Source of the DNA: Coffea arabica | Lineage: Eukaryota > Streptophyta > Magnoliopsida > Gentianales > Rubiaceae | Length of the DNA: 64,000 nucleotides | NCBI RefSeq assembly: GCF_036785885.1 | Contig: NC_092312.1 | Span: 17,192,001-17,256,000, forward strand | Direction: 5' to 3' | In this document: piece after piece, positions 36,454 to 47,652 of the stretch | Position numbering within the stretch: the stretch's first letter is position 1 | How the letters are laid out: each line of letters begins with the position of its first letter | The notes under the pieces: generated by a model | Seen by the model: only the letters and a program-made list of their open reading frames with translations | Database searches by the model: none | Told to the model about the DNA's origin: nothing | Made by a program: the position numbers and the translations under genes

Positions 36454-39400
36454 TCATTTGAGATCTTTTAATCGTTGCATTCCAATACTCTTCACCAATT
36501 TCTCAAATGTCGCAGTTGGTAATGCCTTGGTAAATAAATCGGCCAGATTATTATCTGATCGGATTTGTTGCACATCAATTTCACTATTCTTTTGCAAATC
36601 ATGAGTAAAAAAGAATTTTGGTGAAATATGTTTCGTCCTATCTCCTTTAATATATCCTCCTTTCAATTGAGCTATACAAGCTGCATTATCTTCATATAAT
36701 ATAGTTGGAGGATTTTCTTTTCCGGAGGATAACCCACAATTCTTCCGGATATAGTGGGTCATTGATCTTAACCAAACACATTCTCGACTGGCTTCATGAA
36801 TTGCTATTATTTCAGCATGATTCGATGAAGTGGCGGCTAGTGATTGCTTTGTAGATCGCCAAGAAATGGCTGTGCCTCCATATGTAAATAAATAACCAGT
36901 CTGAGACCTTGCTTTATGCGGGTCGGATAAATACCCAGCATCAGCATAACCAACCAATTCAGGTTTGGATTTATTTGAATAAAATAAACCAAGATCTATT
37001 GTTCCTTGGAGATAGCGAAAAATATGTTTAATACCATTCCAATGTCGTCTTGTGGGCGAGGAACTAAATCTTGCTAATAAATTTACTGCAAATGATATAT
37101 CAGGCCTTGTACAATTAGCAAGATACATTAGTGCACCAATTGCACTAAGATATGGTACTTCAGGACCAAGTATCTCTTCATTTTCTTCTCGTGGTCTAAA
37201 AGGATCCTTATTAGGATCTAATGATCTGACAACCATTGGGGTACTCAATGTATGTGCTTTGTCCATATAAAATCGCTTTAATACCTTCCGGGTATAAGCA
37301 GTTTGGTGGACAAAAATGCCACCTTTCAAATGCTCAATTTGTAAACCAAGGCAGAATTTTGTCTTTCCAAAATCTTTGATCTCAAATTCTTTCTTCAAAT
37401 ATTCAACACTATTTTGAATCTCTTCAAGAGTTCCAATTAAATTTAGATCATCAACATATACCGCAATTATCACAAAATTTGATCCATTTTTCTTGATAAA
37501 AACACATGGACATATTGGATCATTGGTATAACCTTCTTTTGTCAGACATTCATTGAGACGGTTATACCACATACGTCCAGATTGTTTGAGCCCATACAGA
37601 GACTTTTGTAATTTAATAGAATAAATATTTTTAGGATTTGATTTGCATGCTTCAGGCATGTTGAATCCTTCGGAAATTCTCATATAAATATCATTTTCAA
37701 GATTCCCATATAAATATGCAGTAACGACGTCCATTAGACGCATATCTAATTTTTCATGTACTGCAAAACTCACAAGATATCTAAATGTGATAGCATCCAC
37801 TACAGGTGAATACGTTTCATCATAATCAAATCCAGGCCTTTGTGAAAATCCTTGGGCTACAAGTCTTGCTTTATATCTCACAATTTCATTTTTCTCATTT
37901 CTTTTTCTCACAAATACCCATTTATATCCTACTGGCTTTACACCTTCAGGTGTTTGGACTACAGGTCCAAAAACTTTTCTTTTAGCCAGTGAGTCCAATT
38001 CAGATTGGATCGCATCTTTCCATTTTGGCCAATCATTTCTACCTCGACATTCATCAACCGATCTAAGCTCATGATCCTCGTCCTCTGCCATAATATCAAG
38101 TGCTATATTATATGCGAAAATATTATCAATAATTATTTCTTTTCGGTTCCAACTTTTTCTTGAAGTGATAAAATTTATTGAATTTTCTATAGTTTCATTC
38201 TCTTCAAGAATTGGCTCTTTAGGAGCAACCTCTTCAGGAGGTTGAATTTTGTCACTAATTGTTGATTCATCTATTTCTCTTTTCTTTCGAGGATTTTTAT
38301 CTTTGGAACCAAGAGGTCTCCCACGCTTCAGGCGTGCTTTAGACTCATTAGCACTTGTGATTTGTTCTTCAGGGACATCAATTTTAATCGGAGCATTTTC
38401 AGCAGGAATATGTGATTTAGTAACTCTTTTGGAGTCATTAAATGCATCCGGTAATTGATTTGCAATTTTTTGCAAATGTATAATCCTTTGAACTTCTAAT
38501 TCACATTCTTTAGTACGAGAATCAAGGAAATTCAATGATATTTTCCAAGTGATTTCCTTTTTCGGTTGATTTTTATCTCCCCCTAATGTCGAAAAATGTG
38601 ACTCGTCAAAATGACAATCTGCAAATCTCGCAGTAAATAAATCACCTGTTAATGGTTCCATATACTTAATGATTGAAGGTGATTCATATCCGACATATAT
38701 CCCCAATCTTCTTTGTAGGCCCAATTTACGACGTTGGGGCGGTGCAATTGGAACATACACCGCACAACCAAATATTCGTAAATGAGAAATATTTGGCTCA
38801 TAACCAAAAGTTAATTGTAGGGGAGAATAAGTGTGATAACTTGTCGGACTAATTCTCACAAGTGTTGCTGCATGTAAAATAGCATGTCCCCAAGCAGATG
38901 AAGGAAGTTTAGACCTCATCAACAATGGTCTAGCAATTAATTGTAGCCGTTTAATAAGTGATTCGGCTAGACCATTTTGTGTGTGAACATAGGCTACAGG
39001 ATGTTCAACAGTTATTCCAATAGACATACAATAATCGTCAAAAGCATGTGACGAATATTCACCAGCATTATCTAGACGAATTTTCTTTATTGGAAAATCT
39101 GGAAATTGTGCTCGCAATTTAATTATTTGACCAAGCAATCTCGCAAATGCCAAGTTGCGAGTAGATAATAAACATACATGTGACCATCTAGTTGATGCAT
39201 CAATTAGCACCATAAAATATCGAAATGGTCCACATGGTGGATCTACAGGCCCACATATATCACCATGAATTCGTTCTAGAAATGCAGGGGATTCAGTCCC
39301 AACTTTAACTTGTGATGGTCTAATAATTAATTTCCCTTGAGAACAAGCAACACAAGAGAATTCATTGGCTTTTAATACTTTTTTATTTTTCAATGAGTGG

Positions 39401-39936
39401 CCATGTGAATTCTCAATTATTCGTCTCATCATTATAGATCCAAGATGTCCGAGACGATCATGCCAAATTATAAAATCATCGGGATGAGTAGACTTCTGGT
39501 CTACTAGGTGATAAATTTCAATTGCACTAATTTGTGCATAATATAACCCAGAAGAAAAAGAAGGTAATTTTTCTACTTCGCATTTTTTCCCATAAATGAT
39601 ACTTGTGATTAATAAAAATTCACCATTTGTCTCAGTCATTGTCTCGATATGATATCCATTTTCGCGGATATCTTTAAAACTCAATAAGTTTCTTCGAGAC
39701 TTGGGAGAGAATAGTGCATTATTTACAATAATTTTAGTCCCTTCAGGGAGAAATATAGTGGCTCTTCCGGAGCTTTCAATCAATTTTGCACTACCACTAA
39801 TGGTATTAACATTTGTCTCTCCCATTTTCAAACAAGAAAAATATTTTTTATTTTTCAATATGGTGTGCGTAGTAGCACTATCAATGAGACAAATATCATC
39901 ATCACCATTATTTAATTCCAAATATTTGACATCCAT
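36454..39936 (-). CDS. pol: copia pol-type region (protease, integrase, reverse transcriptase, RNase H)
   Basis: One long open frame of 1160 codons. In order it shows an aspartic protease motif (DSATTH), an HHCC-like pre-integrase segment, an integrase core, a reverse transcriptase with a YVDDL motif, and a copia-type RNase H region near the C-terminus. Described here only as a part of the retrotransposon, not a host gene. Confidence 0.9.
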   Translation of the reverse strand: MDVKYLELNNGDDDICLIDSATTHTILKNKKYFSCLKMGETNVNTISGSAKLIESSGRATIFLPEGTKIIVNNALFSPKSRRNLLSFKDIRENGYHIETMTETNGEFLLITSIIYGKKCEVEKLPSFSSGLYYAQISAIEIYHLVDQKSTHPDDFIIWHDRLGHLGSIMMRRIIENSHGHSLKNKKVLKANEFSCVACSQGKLIIRPSQVKVGTESPAFLERIHGDICGPVDPPCGPFRYFMVLIDASTRWSHVCLLSTRNLAFARLLGQIIKLRAQFPDFPIKKIRLDNAGEYSSHAFDDYCMSIGITVEHPVAYVHTQNGLAESLIKRLQLIARPLLMRSKLPSSAWGHAILHAATLVRISPTSYHTYSPLQLTFGYEPNISHLRIFGCAVYVPIAPPQRRKLGLQRRLGIYVGYESPSIIKYMEPLTGDLFTARFADCHFDESHFSTLGGDKNQPKKEITWKISLNFLDSRTKECELEVQRIIHLQKIANQLPDAFNDSKRVTKSHIPAENAPIKIDVPEEQITSANESKARLKRGRPLGSKDKNPRKKREIDESTISDKIQPPEEVAPKEPILEENETIENSINFITSRKSWNRKEIIIDNIFAYNIALDIMAEDEDHELRSVDECRGRNDWPKWKDAIQSELDSLAKRKVFGPVVQTPEGVKPVGYKWVFVRKRNEKNEIVRYKARLVAQGFSQRPGFDYDETYSPVVDAITFRYLVSFAVHEKLDMRLMDVVTAYLYGNLENDIYMRISEGFNMPEACKSNPKNIYSIKLQKSLYGLKQSGRMWYNRLNECLTKEGYTNDPICPCVFIKKNGSNFVIIAVYVDDLNLIGTLEEIQNSVEYLKKEFEIKDFGKTKFCLGLQIEHLKGGIFVHQTAYTRKVLKRFYMDKAHTLSTPMVVRSLDPNKDPFRPREENEEILGPEVPYLSAIGALMYLANCTRPDISFAVNLLARFSSSPTRRHWNGIKHIFRYLQGTIDLGLFYSNKSKPELVGYADAGYLSDPHKARSQTGYLFTYGGTAISWRSTKQSLAATSSNHAEIIAIHEASRECVWLRSMTHYIRKNCGLSSGKENPPTILYEDNAACIAQLKGGYIKGDRTKHISPKFFFTHDLQKNSEIDVQQIRSDNNLADLFTKALPTATFEKLVKSIGMQRLKDLK

Positions 39937-40046
39937 TTCTTCTTCAGGAAGAAAATTTCAAACAAAAATAAATATTAATAAAGATGCGAAAAAAATATTC
40001 AATGGAAAGGAAATTACATGAAAGATATAAAGCATCATAAAAATAT

Positions 40047-41090
40047 CTAAATAATCATGGGATATTTGTTGACATCTTCAGGATGTTCAAAAAAATCAGC
40101 AACATCGAGGTGTGTCATGTCAGCATCATCACCATCATCATAGTCATTCTTTTGATCAATGAAATTTGTCTCAACACCTTTGTCTTTCTTTTTCAATGAT
40201 GCTTGATAGAGGTCAACAAGATGTTCGGCCGTACGACAGGTACGAGACCAATGACCTTCCATACCACACCGGTAGCATTTTTCTTCATAAACTTTCTTTT
40301 CTCCATTTTTCTGATCGTAGTTATTTTCCCTCATTTGGGAAACATTTTGTTGCTTGCCCCGGTTAAAATTTTCACGGGGCACACATTTACTACGATCACG
40401 TCCACGGTCACGCCCACGTCCGCGGCCTCCTCCACGGCCACCTCTACGGCCACGTCCACGACCTCGACCAGAATTTTGAAATTGGGTCGCATTCGCTTCA
40501 GGGAATGGACTTGCACCAGTTGGTCGGAACTCATGATTTTTCAGCAACAATTCATTGTTTTGTTCAGCTAAGAGAAGACATGCAATAAGTTCAGAATATT
40601 TTTTAAACCCCTTCTCTCGATATTGCTGCTGCAGGAGCATGTTAGAGACATGAAAAGTAGAAAATGTTTTTTCTAACATATCTTCATCAGTGACTTTTTC
40701 GCCACATAATGATAATTGAGAAGTGATTCTGAACATGGCTGAATTATATTCGTTGATAGATTTAAAATCTTGCAGCCGTAAGTGAAGCCAATCATATCGG
40801 GCTTTTGGAAGAACGACCAACTTCAGGTGGTCGAATCTTTCTTTCAAATCTCGCCAAAGGACAAGAGGATCTTTAACAGTAAGATATTCTGATTTTAATC
40901 CTTCATCTAAATGATGACGAAGAAAAATCATAGCTTTGGCACGGTCTTGGTTTGAGGATTCATTTTTTTCCACAATAGTATTACCAAGACCCATTGCCTC
41001 AAGATGGATTTCAACATCCAATACCCATGATAAATAATTTTTTCCAGAAATATCAAGAGGTACAAACTCTTGTTTTGTAAGATTAGCCAT
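40047..41090 (-). CDS. gag: copia gag-type region
   Basis: Open frame of 347 codons with a UBN2/gag-like N-terminal region, an Arg/Gly-rich stretch and a CCHC zinc knuckle (CYRCGMEGHWSRTC). It is the nucleocapsid-type part of the retrotransposon. Confidence 0.9.
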   Translation of the reverse strand: MANLTKQEFVPLDISGKNYLSWVLDVEIHLEAMGLGNTIVEKNESSNQDRAKAMIFLRHHLDEGLKSEYLTVKDPLVLWRDLKERFDHLKLVVLPKARYDWLHLRLQDFKSINEYNSAMFRITSQLSLCGEKVTDEDMLEKTFSTFHVSNMLLQQQYREKGFKKYSELIACLLLAEQNNELLLKNHEFRPTGASPFPEANATQFQNSGRGRGRGRRGGRGGGRGRGRDRGRDRSKCVPRENFNRGKQQNVSQMRENNYDQKNGEKKVYEEKCYRCGMEGHWSRTCRTAEHLVDLYQASLKKKDKGVETNFIDQKNDYDDGDDADMTHLDVADFFEHPEDVNKYPMII

Positions 41091-41247
41091 AAGAAATTGA
41101 AATAAGATTTTGACTTAGAAATTTACCTCAAAAGTCACTTGAAGAAATACGGGCAGAATTTCGGCAAAATCTTGTACTTCACTTTTGCTCAAAGTAGCGC
41201 CTTCGTTTTCGCCTTTGCTCAAAAGAAGAGCTTTCGTGCTGATAACG

Positions 41248-41585
41248 TGTTATAAAACTAATCAAATAAGCTACTATAATATCAAGTGAAATATTGGAGA
41301 AAGAAGTAGAGAAATGGAGAGTAATATTCTTATATTCCAATAAGATACAAAAGTCATACCAAAGGGTTTCAATGTACCTCTATATATAGGCACTACAAGA
41401 TTAAAGGTACATAAATCCTATTAAACATCCACTATTACAATAATATGAAGAAACCTATGAAACGGTTTCTCCACTACATGAATGGATTTATGAATTGTAA
41501 CTTCTATACATAAGTAGCCATAAAATCATGAATTAATCCCCTTGGGAATACAAATGGACATCCACATTTTTGTTATTTCATAACA
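41248..41585 (-). repeat. 5' LTR of the copia element
   Basis: 338 bp, TG...CA. It contains the element's promoter in minus orientation. Directly inside lies a phrase TTATCAGCACGA on the element's sense strand, the region where the primer-binding site is expected. Confidence 0.9.
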
Positions 41586-41590
41586 AGTGT

Positions 41591-42661
41591 GCCTTACCTA
41601 CTAGTTTTTTTTTTTTTGTTGGTGCTTTTGTGCATCTTAACTTTGAGTGTCACAATTGTAAGTGTTTATTGTTTTCATTGGAAAGAGAATGACAAAAGTC
41701 GTCTAGTCCTTATTATTTAAGTACTCTTTTTTTATAGGACTATTTAAGTGTTTCAAGTCTTTTAGTTACAATGATGTGTATTACATATAGGAGACGGATG
41801 GGTTGGATGCTCAGAAGAGAAAGTATAAATGAAAGATATCAAGTTTGATTTTTCCAATTTACATTTAAAAAAACTAAAAAAAAAGATGTGTATCATACAT
41901 AAGTCATGTAATTATACACGCCTGAACTTTTGGAGAAATAGCCTATTATAATTCATTTATTTTCTCATTCCAAGAATTTTCTTGCTAATTAATCAAAAAA
42001 AAGAGAATGGAATACACCATAGGTCTTAATTATAAGTCAAGTTTTTATAGTATTTTTCTTTCTTTCTTTCTTTTTTTTTTTTGTTGAGAAACACTCAATG
42101 GTCAAACGTAAATTGGTGTGTTTTTTTTTTTGCTTTCCTAGCGTCAATTGACCGCATTCCTCCTGCCAAGGATGGCACGTCATCAGATAAGACTAAACAC
42201 GCGAACGGAATGACGAAACGACACCGTCAGAGTCAAAATTCTGAAATTTATCATCAGATAAAACTAAAGACGCGACGGTAATGACGATTACGACGCTGTG
42301 AAAGTCAAAATTCTGAAATTTATTTTTATTTTTTACTTTTTTGGGCACCGCGGGCCCGGGGGTTCCCAGTGCGTGGACGGCAGGATAATGGATTTGCTTA
42401 AAAGGAGCACGTGGTGGATATGGTCTGAGCTGGCAAATGGCCATCCTCCCCACACGGCCAATCCAATCCTCCGCCACCACCAACCACCAACTCAGAGACG
42501 GAGAAGAGGCCCTTAGGCGCCGCGTCCTGGCCTGCCAACAAATCCACCCAACAGTCTATTGTTCTCTCTCATCAACTTAATCATCTTATCATCTTATTTT
42601 GTTGATTTTCTGCGGGTTCGGATTTCGACTAGGACTTAGGGTTTGGGAAGCTCCGAAAGAA
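41591..42661. other. Region upstream of the DUF829/TMEM53-like gene
   Basis: AT-rich to about 42150, then GC-richer promoter-like DNA that includes a two-copy tandem repeat at 42180-42322 and a GC-rich patch near 42347-42375. The leader of the gene probably starts near 42550. Confidence 0.5.
42180..42322 (+). repeat. Two-copy tandem repeat of about 71 bp upstream of the TMEM53-like gene
   Basis: Copy 1 is 42180-42250 and copy 2 is 42251-42322. Both start TCATCAGATAA, contain ACTAAA followed by CGCG, AATGACGA, and end GTCAAAATTCTGAAATTTA, with about ten differences. The copies directly abut, about 340 bases before the start codon. Confidence 0.75.
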
Positions 42662-45138
42662 ATGTTAAGCAAGCAGGGGGAAGAAGGAGGAGCAGGGGGA
42701 AGGTTTTACTGGGTAAAAGGTGAACAAGAGTCCGGCTGTGTTAAAAAGAGCAGAGGAATTGTGGTTGTGTTTGCGTGGTGGGGCTCAATTCAGGAAACCC
42801 AATTGAAGGATTTCACTGATCTCTACTCCTCTCTGGGTTGGAATTCTCTCGTTTGCCTCGCCCATTTTCTTAATCCGTAAGCTCAACCTTTTTTTTAACT
42901 CTCTTTCAACTTTACCATTTAGTTTTGAATTACTAGTTACTGCTACCGTACGATACATATCTATCGGAAAAAGTTACTACTGCAGTGTCAATATTACCAC
43001 TATATCATCATTACTTTATGGGTCATCTCTATTAATTGTATTTTCTTCTCTCTCTGGTTTACAGATTCACCCCTGAGAGGGCCACATCGCTAGCATTTTG
43101 TATTGTTAGTCAGCTTGTTGAGGTCAGCTTCTCGTCCCTTCTTTTAACTTAGTTCATCTTTGTTCCTCCACTTGGATTGTATGCCATCAATTGGGTTATT
43201 TGTGGTTTGTTTGATGTGTGAAACATGTGTGTACTGAATGATTAGATGAGATTCATGCTGTTGTTTAATCATTTAAAATAAGGTTTCATGTTATCTAAAT
43301 TCAGTAGTTTGTATGAATTTGGTGGAGCACTCTTTTTTTCAGGTGAAACCTGATGCTTTCCATAAGTATTTTTGCTCAACCTGTTCTTCTTCTTGTTGTT
43401 ACTAACTCAATATATGGTGCTATTATGGAAACTGATAATTTAAGTTTGTTTTGAATGCAAGATAGTGTGAACTTGTTTCATTTCTGCATACTTTGTTCAC
43501 CGGGAGAATATATTTCTGCACAAATGTAGGAGCTAAGGTCAAAGCCATGTCCTATAGTCCTTGCTTCTCTTTCTGGTGGTTCACAAGCTTGCTTGTATAA
43601 GGTCTTTCAGGTATACATACTGAGGTTAACTATGCTGTATAATGCGGTCCTGGTGCTAAGATTTTCTCCTCTACTTTTGCCACTTCTGTATAACTTATTT
43701 AAACATTACGCAGATTATTGATGGAGGATGTGAAGTCCAGCTCAATTTGGTATAGTTCTTATCTGTATCTGCTTTATACTGTACATCATGGATTTTGTGT
43801 ATCTTGAAAGGTCAGCGTCTGTTCGGCTTACTGAGTAATTGCTTATAATCTGAAGAATGACAGTAGATTGGTTAGAAGTTGCATCTCGGGTTAAATCTAC
43901 GACTCTGGTCCTGTTGATGTTACCAGTGACTTAGGTGCAAGATTTTCTGTACACCCCACTGTCCTGAAGATGCCTGGTTCTGCTAAGCTTGTGTCCTTTG
44001 TTGCAAAAGGTGTCACTTCTGGACTGGATGCTCTATTCATCACAAAATTTGGATCCCAGCAGACAGATTACTGGCAGAGTCTTTATTCCTCAGTTGTATG
44101 TTTCTTGTTTAACTTTGATGTCTGCAAGTTGTGAATTCATGGGTTTTTACCTGACATTGTTAATGGGTTATTGTTCACAGAGCTTGGGTGCCCCTTTTCT
44201 CGTGCTATGCTCAGACTGTGATGATCTTGCTCCATACCCCATTATATGCAACTTTTCTCAGCGTTTACGAGATGCTGGAGGTGCTGTAGAAATCGTGAAG
44301 TGGAAAAATTCCCCTCATGTTGGTTGGTCTTAAACTATCTACTGAGATGTAATTTTTTAGTTTCAGATTTGAGCACTTAATATGTTTATTTCCATTGTTT
44401 TGCACTAGCTTCCTGCCTTCATCAAGCTTGTTACTATAAAAAGTATAGATTTTATGTGCTGTATGCTGTATTGCAGTTACACATGTTTGACATTTTTGCT
44501 TATCATTGACATGCACCGTGTTTGCTGGCAAATATTACCTTGTAGAGTTTCTTTACCTGCTCCTAGTTCCAGTTAACCTCTAGATTTGAGCGCTTTTAAT
44601 GGTAGTTTATTTAAACTGTGCTGACCCTGTTAATCTCATTACAGGTCATTACAGTAGCTATCCAATTCAGTACAGAGCTGCTGTAGCAGAGTTGCTTGAG
44701 AGATCAAATTCCATATTCTTTCATAAAATCCAGAGACTTGGAGAGCAAATTGGCACTGACTTGGGCGGTATGCCTGGTGAAATATCTGATTTGATATGTG
44801 ATCTCCAAAATGCAGCTGTTAATTCAAATCAAAGCCTTAGAAGAGTTGCAGTTGGACCAGAAGACCACTTCTTCTTACCAAGTTCAATGGAACATGACAA
44901 TTTTAGAGACTCGCGCTCTTCTCAAGAGGATAGGAAGGAAAAATTACCATCTGATACAAACCCTAGGATGGATGCACATGGTGTTCTTGGCCAAATCCTC
45001 TTTGATGCGTGTGTCCCGAAAAACATTGAAGGTTGGGATATCAAATTTTCTGGTGCCTTGAACGGCCAGCCATTTGCTTCTGCTTCTAGGCGTTCACCCT
45101 TGAAGGCTATCAAATTTATAGGTCGTTCAAGATTGTGA
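42662..45138 (+). CDS. DUF829 / TMEM53-like alpha/beta hydrolase, 7 exons, with an in-frame stop in exon 5
   Basis: Exons 42662-42876, 43065-43122, 43530-43610, 43714-43749, 43856-44095, 44181-44322 and 44645-45138; total 1266 nt (422 codons), all phases agree. Codons 1-72 match the DUF829 start (VVVFAWWGS). Ser106 in SLSGG is the likely nucleophile, Asp224/225 (CSDCDDLAP) the acid and His259 (HVGHYSS) the base. The family is an alpha/beta-hydrolase group of unknown substrate; the animal member TMEM53 sits at the nuclear envelope. TAA at 43892-43894 (codon 143) interrupts the otherwise conserved block ...SCISG/IYDSGPVDVTSDLG, where relatives usually have Gln (CAA). All splice sites and the rest of the frame are intact, so this is a very recent null allele, a sequencing error, or a transcript changed after transcription. 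Truncation would remove the acid and base residues. Confidence 0.8.
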
Positions 45139-47089
45139 CCAGGTCTGATATGAGTTGACGTATTTGAGGTAAATTTTCTAATTATGTTTAGTAAACTGCA
45201 TTCTTTAGATAAGAATGGCATGTCTCTGAGAAATAAAGTTGCATAAGAGGTGATTTTGCCAAGGATTGAGCGACAAATCCGTTTGTCGGGTACTTTGTAG
45301 TGTGAGGGGTATATATGCCTGTGATACTGTCAACTATGTATATTGGTGATTAAAAATGACAAATCTTTTAGTAGCTGCTGAAAGCATATGGCTCTGAGCG
45401 AAGGAAGGGTAGAAGGGGGTGTCCTTTCATCTTTCTGTGACACGCTTAAAAAGCCATTGTAACCTGTATTGCTATGGCATGTTCAATAGGAGTTCGAAGC
45501 TATGGGTGCCTGCAGAGCACGTGATGGAAGATAACGAGCCTACTTTTGTAAATAGTGTTAATATATGAGGTTTTTTTTGGAAGGAGTGTTAATATGTGAG
45601 TTGAAAGACGGAATTACTTAACTGTTACAAGCGTATTAACCCTGGTTTTTTGTTTAATTTGTTATTAGCATGTTATTAAGTCCTGCTTTTCCTTTTTTAT
45701 TCCTTCTTGTCCAACATGTAACACAAGAAAGAAAGCGGAGGGAAGTGACCTTTTCACATTGTTCGACTTTGTGGTCCATGTTTTCTGCATTTGGAAATTG
45801 TGTTCGATTTCATAGTCAATGTCTTTTGCAGAACTATTGTCAAGGAAAATAATGTGCTTGGAAAAAATGTAAATACTTATCGGTAGTAATAATCATTTCC
45901 TTGTATTTTCCGTTGGAAAAAAAAAAAAAAAAAAAACAGATGACCTTTGGTCATTAATTCACTCACTCAATAGAATGCAATACAACCTTGACATTTAGAT
46001 TAGGAATATCCCTTGATCTTCTACGAAATTGTAGCCCTGGGCCATCAATTTAAACATTACCTTGTAGTATCTCTCTTCTTTTCGTGTGTAAAAATATATT
46101 TGAAGTCATAGTTTTTTCTTTTTTCATTTTAAACAGCTATTCCATTCGAATAATAAGAACCGTACAAAGGACCAGGTTGTTTGGAGAGTTTTTTTTTTTT
46201 TTTTTTGTCTTTAAAATTATTGTAGCATTTTTTAGAATGTGACGTATGTGGGGTAAAGAAGTGACTGAGAACTGTGTAAGAAAGATATTCATGAAAAATG
46301 AAAAAATTTTCCCTTAAAACTAGCAATTCAAACAAAAAACTTCTAATGCAATTGTGGGGCATAGAACATTAAATAACTTTGTGGGGGAAATTCCAAAATT
46401 ACCATGGCTTATTATTTTGAGAAAAAGCGATTTACAGCTACAATTCTTATTGAAAATTGAATTTTGACAGGTAGATTGTCAATCATTAGGTTTTCTTTTT
46501 CTTTTTCTTTTCTGAAAAATCTTAATAATTAGTTGGATAGGCCTCGAACGCCTAATGAGGTCATTATTCAAGTGATCATTAACTCGACATGGATCATTTA
46601 CTACAACTGACATGACTAAATTATTCTCGCTTAATTCGCAGACCATGGTAAGTTATTTTCAATAATAGATATCTCGCAGCTTTGGTTTGCCTAATTAAGT
46701 TAGTAAGAAATAGTGTATTTCTAAACTCATCTGTTGATTACAAAGTAGACTTTTTAACCAAGCGTCCAGTGTATTTCAAAGTACATCACCAAATTTACCA
46801 TATGAATGTAGAGACTCACACTTATTGCACCCGTGAATTTAGACACTTTCCCAACTTAATATTACTCTTATAAAAAAAAAAAAAAAAAACTAACTTTTAA
46901 AGCCCATCATAATGATGTCTTGTTACAAATTTTATTTTGGTTCAGACTAGTGAATAAGATTGTGTCGCTTACTAAATATATATTTAGTGCAATCCAAATA
47001 ATTTCTCGTGGTCCTTATTTGGTCCATTTGGCAGTATTATATTGGTCAAAAATCAATTATTTAGCTTTCCAAGTAATTAGTCGTGATTG

Positions 47090-47114
<25 letters not shown>
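45139..47114. other. Region downstream of the TMEM53-like gene
   Basis: The first few hundred bases are probably 3' UTR. A poly(A) run of about 20 lies at 45916-45938. A small MITE-family copy is at about 46173-46342. A (TA)n run lies at about 47092-47114. No further gene is supported. Confidence 0.5.
46173..46342. mobile_element. Small MITE of the GTTTGGAT-type family
   Basis: The left side reads GTTGTTTGGAGAGTTTT and the right side has CAATTCAAACAAAAAACTT, an imperfect inverse. It carries the family core TTGTAGCATTTTTTAGAATG followed by GACGTATGTGGGGTAAAG. Ends are approximate. Confidence 0.5.
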
Positions 47115-47121
<7 letters not shown>

Positions 47122-47652
47122 AATCGTTTAAAAGGTCTCTCACATTTCATTAAAATGAAAATTTTTATCTTTATTTTTAAATATTAACATTACATCTCCT
47201 ATAAATTAAAGTTGACAAACTTTGGTCTCAACATAATTTTTCAACAACTTTTTAGTCTGATATTATCACGTAACCCACATGCAATAATTTTTATACATAG
47301 AAATATCATATCCCAGTTATTTAGTGGCAAAAATGAATATGAATTTGGTCAGATCTCAATTTTTTTGAAGGGAAAAATGAATATGATTCAGATCAAATCT
47401 AACTTTTCTAAGGACAAAAATGAATATGAATCTAGTTATTTATTTAATTGCAAATAGGATATACTCTTTTTATCCCTCAAAAAATTAGTCATGTATGATT
47501 TCAAGATAAAAAGTGATCGAAAACCTAAATTGATATCAAATTTTACTGATTTAATTCTGTAAAAAATGTAAAGTTATTATTTGAAAATTGAAAGGATGAA
47601 AAAAAATTCAATTGACAAAATGTAAGAGATGTTTTGAATGATGTTTCCAAAT
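47115..47652. mobile_element. Diverged relative of the Mutator-like MITE
   Basis: The left part (AAATCGTTTAAAAGGTCTCT then CACATTTCAT) and the right part (AAAATGTAAGAGATGTTTTG then AATGATGTTTCC) match the two arms of the element at 32283-35341 in order and orientation, with substitutions. It is much shorter, with no nested insert. No clear target duplication; it is older than the large copy. Confidence 0.5.

Larger units (their letters stand above)
35976..41585 (-). mobile_element. Ty1/copia LTR retrotransposon, apparently whole and young
   Basis: A 5.6-kb element in minus orientation with two 338-bp LTRs (TG...CA ends) and a perfect 5-bp target duplication AGTGT at 35971-35975 and 41586-41590. 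Between the LTRs are a gag-type region (41090-40047) and a pol-type region (39936-36454) with integrase preceding reverse transcriptase and RNase H, the copia order. A purine-rich tract lies just inside the 3' LTR. By eye the LTRs differ at two positions in 338, suggesting insertion within roughly the last few hundred thousand years at usual plant rates. It looks whole, with no obvious breaks; lineage within copia is not assigned. Confidence 0.92.

Noticed and set aside
38249-38458. Plus-strand ORFs inside the copia element
   Set aside because: Shadows of the minus-strand pol-type region.
40203-40571. Plus-strand ORF opposite the gag-type region
   Set aside because: Shadow of the Arg/Gly-rich coding stretch on the other strand.
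43890-43926. Micro-intron removing the TAA in the TMEM53-like gene
   Set aside because: Only 37 bases, below the size plants splice, and removal would shift the frame.
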